6,621 nucleotides of DNA, from contig CALMFQ010000495.1 in assembly GCA_937863215.1 (NCBI GenBank), positions 1 through 6,621 on the forward strand. The letters run 5' to 3'. Positions 5,366 through 6,621 of this stretch are shown piece after piece (positions within the stretch are counted from its first letter, which is position 1; each line of letters starts with the position of its first letter). Source of the DNA: an uncultured Pseudomonadota bacterium. Its GTDB lineage: Bacteria > Pseudomonadota > Gammaproteobacteria > Burkholderiales > SCOH01. The translations under genes were made by a program, and so were the position numbers. The notes under the pieces were generated by a model that made no database searches, was not told where the DNA came from, and saw only the letters and a list, made by a program, of their open reading frames with translations.

Positions 5366-5392
5366 GACTCAATCCAAGACGACCGGTCATAT
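5364..5392 (+). promoter_or_regulatory. nemA promoter (proposed)
   Basis: The -35 TTGACT (5364-5369, 5 of 6) is clear. With a 17-nt spacer the -10 would be TCATAT (5387-5392), only 3 of 6. The position equivalent to the nemR -10 (5390-5395, TATCGC) would need a 20-nt spacer. So the promoter looks intrinsically weaker than that of nemR. The transcript would have a leader of roughly 28 nt. Confidence 0.5.
5372..5392 (+). promoter_or_regulatory. Putative NemR operator O2 (control of nemA)
   Basis: This is the second copy of the 21-bp element, 20 of 21 identical to 4687-4707. Here the core GACCGGTC (5381-5388) is a perfect 8-bp palindrome. In addition CGGTCA (5384-5389) and TGACCG (5397-5402) form a 6-bp inverted repeat with a 7-nt gap. 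The element begins 3 bp further from the -35 than in the nemR promoter. It is expected to bind NemR and repress nemA. Confidence 0.78.
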
Positions 5393-5415
5393 CGCGTGAC
5401 CGATTAATGAACCGC

Positions 5416-5421
5416 AAGGAG
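5416..5421 (+). promoter_or_regulatory. Ribosome binding site deciding the nemA start
   Basis: AAGGAG ends 6 nt before the ATG at 5428. The upstream in-frame ATG at 5407 has no such site and precedes this one, so the start at 5428 is preferred. Confidence 0.85.
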
Positions 5422-5427
5422 CAGGTA

Positions 5428-6561
5428 ATGACTCATCGCAACGAAATCCGTTCTGCCGACGCATTGTTTCAGCCGGTGAAAATCGGTGACATCGAACTGG
5501 CCAACCGCGTGGTGATGGCGCCGCTGACGCGCAACCGCGCCGAGGCTGGCAACGTGCCGGGCGCGCTGACAGTGGAGTATTACGCTCAGCGTGCCGCTGC
5601 CGGGCTGATCGTCACCGAGGCAACCCAGGTATCGGTGCAGGCGCAGGGCTATTACGCCACGCCCGGCCTGCATAGCGCGGAGCAGGTTGCAGGCTGGAAA
5701 AAGGTTACCGATGCGGTACACGCCCGTGGCGGCAAGATCGCGGTGCAGCTATGGCATACCGGCCGCATGTCGCACAGCGCCTTCCAGCCGGGTGAACAGG
5801 CACCGGTAGCGCCGTCGGCCATCCGCGCCGAAGCCAAAACCTTCATCCCCGGCATTGGCTACACCGATACCTCGGTGCCGCGCGCACTGGAGACTGGCGA
5901 AATCGCCGGCATCGTCGATGATTTCCGCCAGACTGCGCGCCGCGCAATCGAAGCCGGCTTCGACGGTATCGAAATCCACGGTGCGCATGGCTATTTGCTG
6001 GATGCCTTCCTGCGCGATGGCTCGAACAAACGTAGCGACGCCTACGGTGGCAGCATTGAGAATCGCGCACGTTTCCTGATCGAAGTAGTGACTGCAGCGG
6101 CGCAGGAAATTGGCGCTGGCCGGGTAGGGGTGCGTTTGTCGCCAGTGTCGCCGGTCAACGATTCGCACGAAAGCAATCCGCAGCCCTTGTTCGAATACGT
6201 CGTTAGCCAGCTGGACAAGTTGGGGCTGGCTTACATCCATGTGGTCGAAGGCCACACCGGCGGTCCGCGCGACAATGCACCGTTCGATTACGCCAAGCTG
6301 CGTTCGTTGTTCGCCGGCGCGTGGATGGTGAACAACGGCTACGATCTGTCGATGGCGCAGGAAGTGGTGCGTAGCGGCAAGGCAGAGCTGGTGTCGTTTG
6401 GCCGCGCGTTCATCTCCAATCCGGATCTGGTGCGGCGCTTGCAAAACAACTTGCCGCTCAGCCCACTGTTTGAAGATGCGCCGCTGTACGGCGGGGTTGG
6501 CGCGCATGGCTATACCGACTACCCGGAATATCGGGAATCAGCCGTCGCAGTGGATGGCTAA
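5428..6561 (+). CDS. nemA: NemA-like Old Yellow Enzyme (FMN-dependent ene-reductase)
   Basis: The product is 377 aa with no signal peptide, so it is cytoplasmic. It is an FMN-containing TIM barrel of the Old Yellow Enzyme family that uses NAD(P)H to reduce activated alkenes such as N-ethylmaleimide, and often quinones or nitro compounds. Visible family residues, in order, are T34 in VVMAPLTRNR (the flavin-tuning threonine), Q107 and H110 in QLWHTGR, the substrate-binding H184/H187 and Y189 in IEIHGAHGYLLDAF, the YGGSIENRARF stretch (206-216), R236 in VGVRLSP, and the FMN phosphate-binding SFGRAFISNPDL (323-334). The length is close to E. coli NemA (365 aa). It lies directly downstream of nemR but behind its own operator-bearing promoter, unlike the nemRA operon of E. 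coli. Its role in detoxifying electrophiles is inferred from family and context. The family call is near certain; the exact substrate is not. Confidence 0.93.
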   Translation: MTHRNEIRSADALFQPVKIGDIELANRVVMAPLTRNRAEAGNVPGALTVEYYAQRAAAGLIVTEATQVSVQAQGYYATPGLHSAEQVAGWKKVTDAVHARGGKIAVQLWHTGRMSHSAFQPGEQAPVAPSAIRAEAKTFIPGIGYTDTSVPRALETGEIAGIVDDFRQTARRAIEAGFDGIEIHGAHGYLLDAFLRDGSNKRSDAYGGSIENRARFLIEVVTAAAQEIGAGRVGVRLSPVSPVNDSHESNPQPLFEYVVSQLDKLGLAYIHVVEGHTGGPRDNAPFDYAKLRSLFAGAWMVNNGYDLSMAQEVVRSGKAELVSFGRAFISNPDLVRRLQNNLPLSPLFEDAPLYGGVGAHGYTDYPEYRESAVAVDG

Positions 6562-6575
6562 CCAGACGCTCGGCT

Positions 6576-6606
6576 CGGCAGTGCTGGTCGCTTCGACCCG
6601 GTGCCG
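6576..6606. repeat. Two-tier inverted repeat after nemA
   Basis: CGGCA (6576-6580) pairs with TGCCG (6602-6606). Inside it GGTCG (6586-6590) pairs with CGACC (6594-6598) around a 3-nt loop, with unpaired bases between the tiers. It starts 15 nt after the nemA stop codon. No T-run follows before the window ends, so it cannot be called an intrinsic terminator. It may instead be the beginning of the next gene's region. Confidence 0.35.
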
Positions 6607-6621
6607 CCGATGCGCTTCGAT

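Noticed and set aside
5407..5427. In-frame ATG seven codons before the chosen nemA start
   Set aside because: No ribosome binding site precedes it, and the good AAGGAG lies after it, serving the ATG at 5428.
5749..6507. 252-codon open frame on the minus strand inside nemA
   Set aside because: It lies wholly inside a certain Old Yellow Enzyme gene, and its translation shows no recognisable domain.
1..6621. Mobile element, integrase, CRISPR array or phage signature next to the tRNA genes
   Set aside because: No transposase, integrase, terminal inverted repeat, attachment-site duplication or regular repeat-spacer array is visible; the tRNA repeat is simply two whole genes.
1..6621. Neisseria-type DNA uptake sequence (GCCGTCTGAA)
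   Set aside because: No copy was seen on reading the window, so the sequence gives no support for genus Neisseria itself.

Overview
The window looks like chromosomal, fairly GC-rich DNA of a Gram-negative proteobacterium. A betaproteobacterium, perhaps of the Neisseriales, fits best. This rests on the tRNA-Asn sequence, the periplasmic MltB-type lytic transglycosylase, the AsmA-like envelope protein and the NemR/NemA pair; the genus cannot be fixed from sequence alone. There is no sign of a mobile element, phage, CRISPR array or integrase.

Layout. (1) 46-250: two identical tRNA-Asn(GUU) genes on the minus strand, separated by a 53-nt spacer that holds an 8-bp stem-loop. Their promoter (266-294) is interleaved with a putative divergent promoter for the next gene. 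(2) 325-1581 (+): a short AsmA-like, membrane-anchored periplasmic protein. (3) 1597-1631: a compact bidirectional terminator whose right arm lies inside the 3' end of the convergent gene. (4) 1614-2657 (-): a soluble, secreted MltB-family lytic murein transglycosylase with a recognisable sigma70-type promoter at 2680-2707. (5) 2658-3061: a 404-nt divergent intergenic region with an imperfect 35-bp tandem duplication and nested inverted repeats. (6) 3062-4561 (+): an exported adenosine-deaminase-superfamily enzyme resembling the long ADGF/ADA2 type rather than the short cytoplasmic Add. (7) 4682-6561 (+): a redox/electrophile-response module, a NemR-type TetR repressor followed by a NemA-type Old Yellow Enzyme.

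The most interesting part is the nemR-nemA module. The two genes are separated by a strong intrinsic terminator (5339-5365). Each gene has its own promoter region carrying a near-identical 21-bp element (4687-4707 and 5372-5392, 20 of 21 identical), almost certainly the NemR operator. In front of nemR the element fills the spacer between a perfect -35 (TTGACA) and a near-perfect -10 (TATAGT). The predicted transcript starts at or within a base or two of the ATG, so the repressor mRNA should be leaderless. In front of nemA the same element sits 3 bp further from the -35, the -10 is poor, and there is a normal leader with a good ribosome binding site. The repressor keeps the Cys and Lys (C107, K176) that correspond to the redox switch residues of E. 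coli NemR (C106, K175). The inferred logic is a self-repressed, redox-sensing repressor controlling a separately transcribed flavin reductase. I see no wholly new system in the window.
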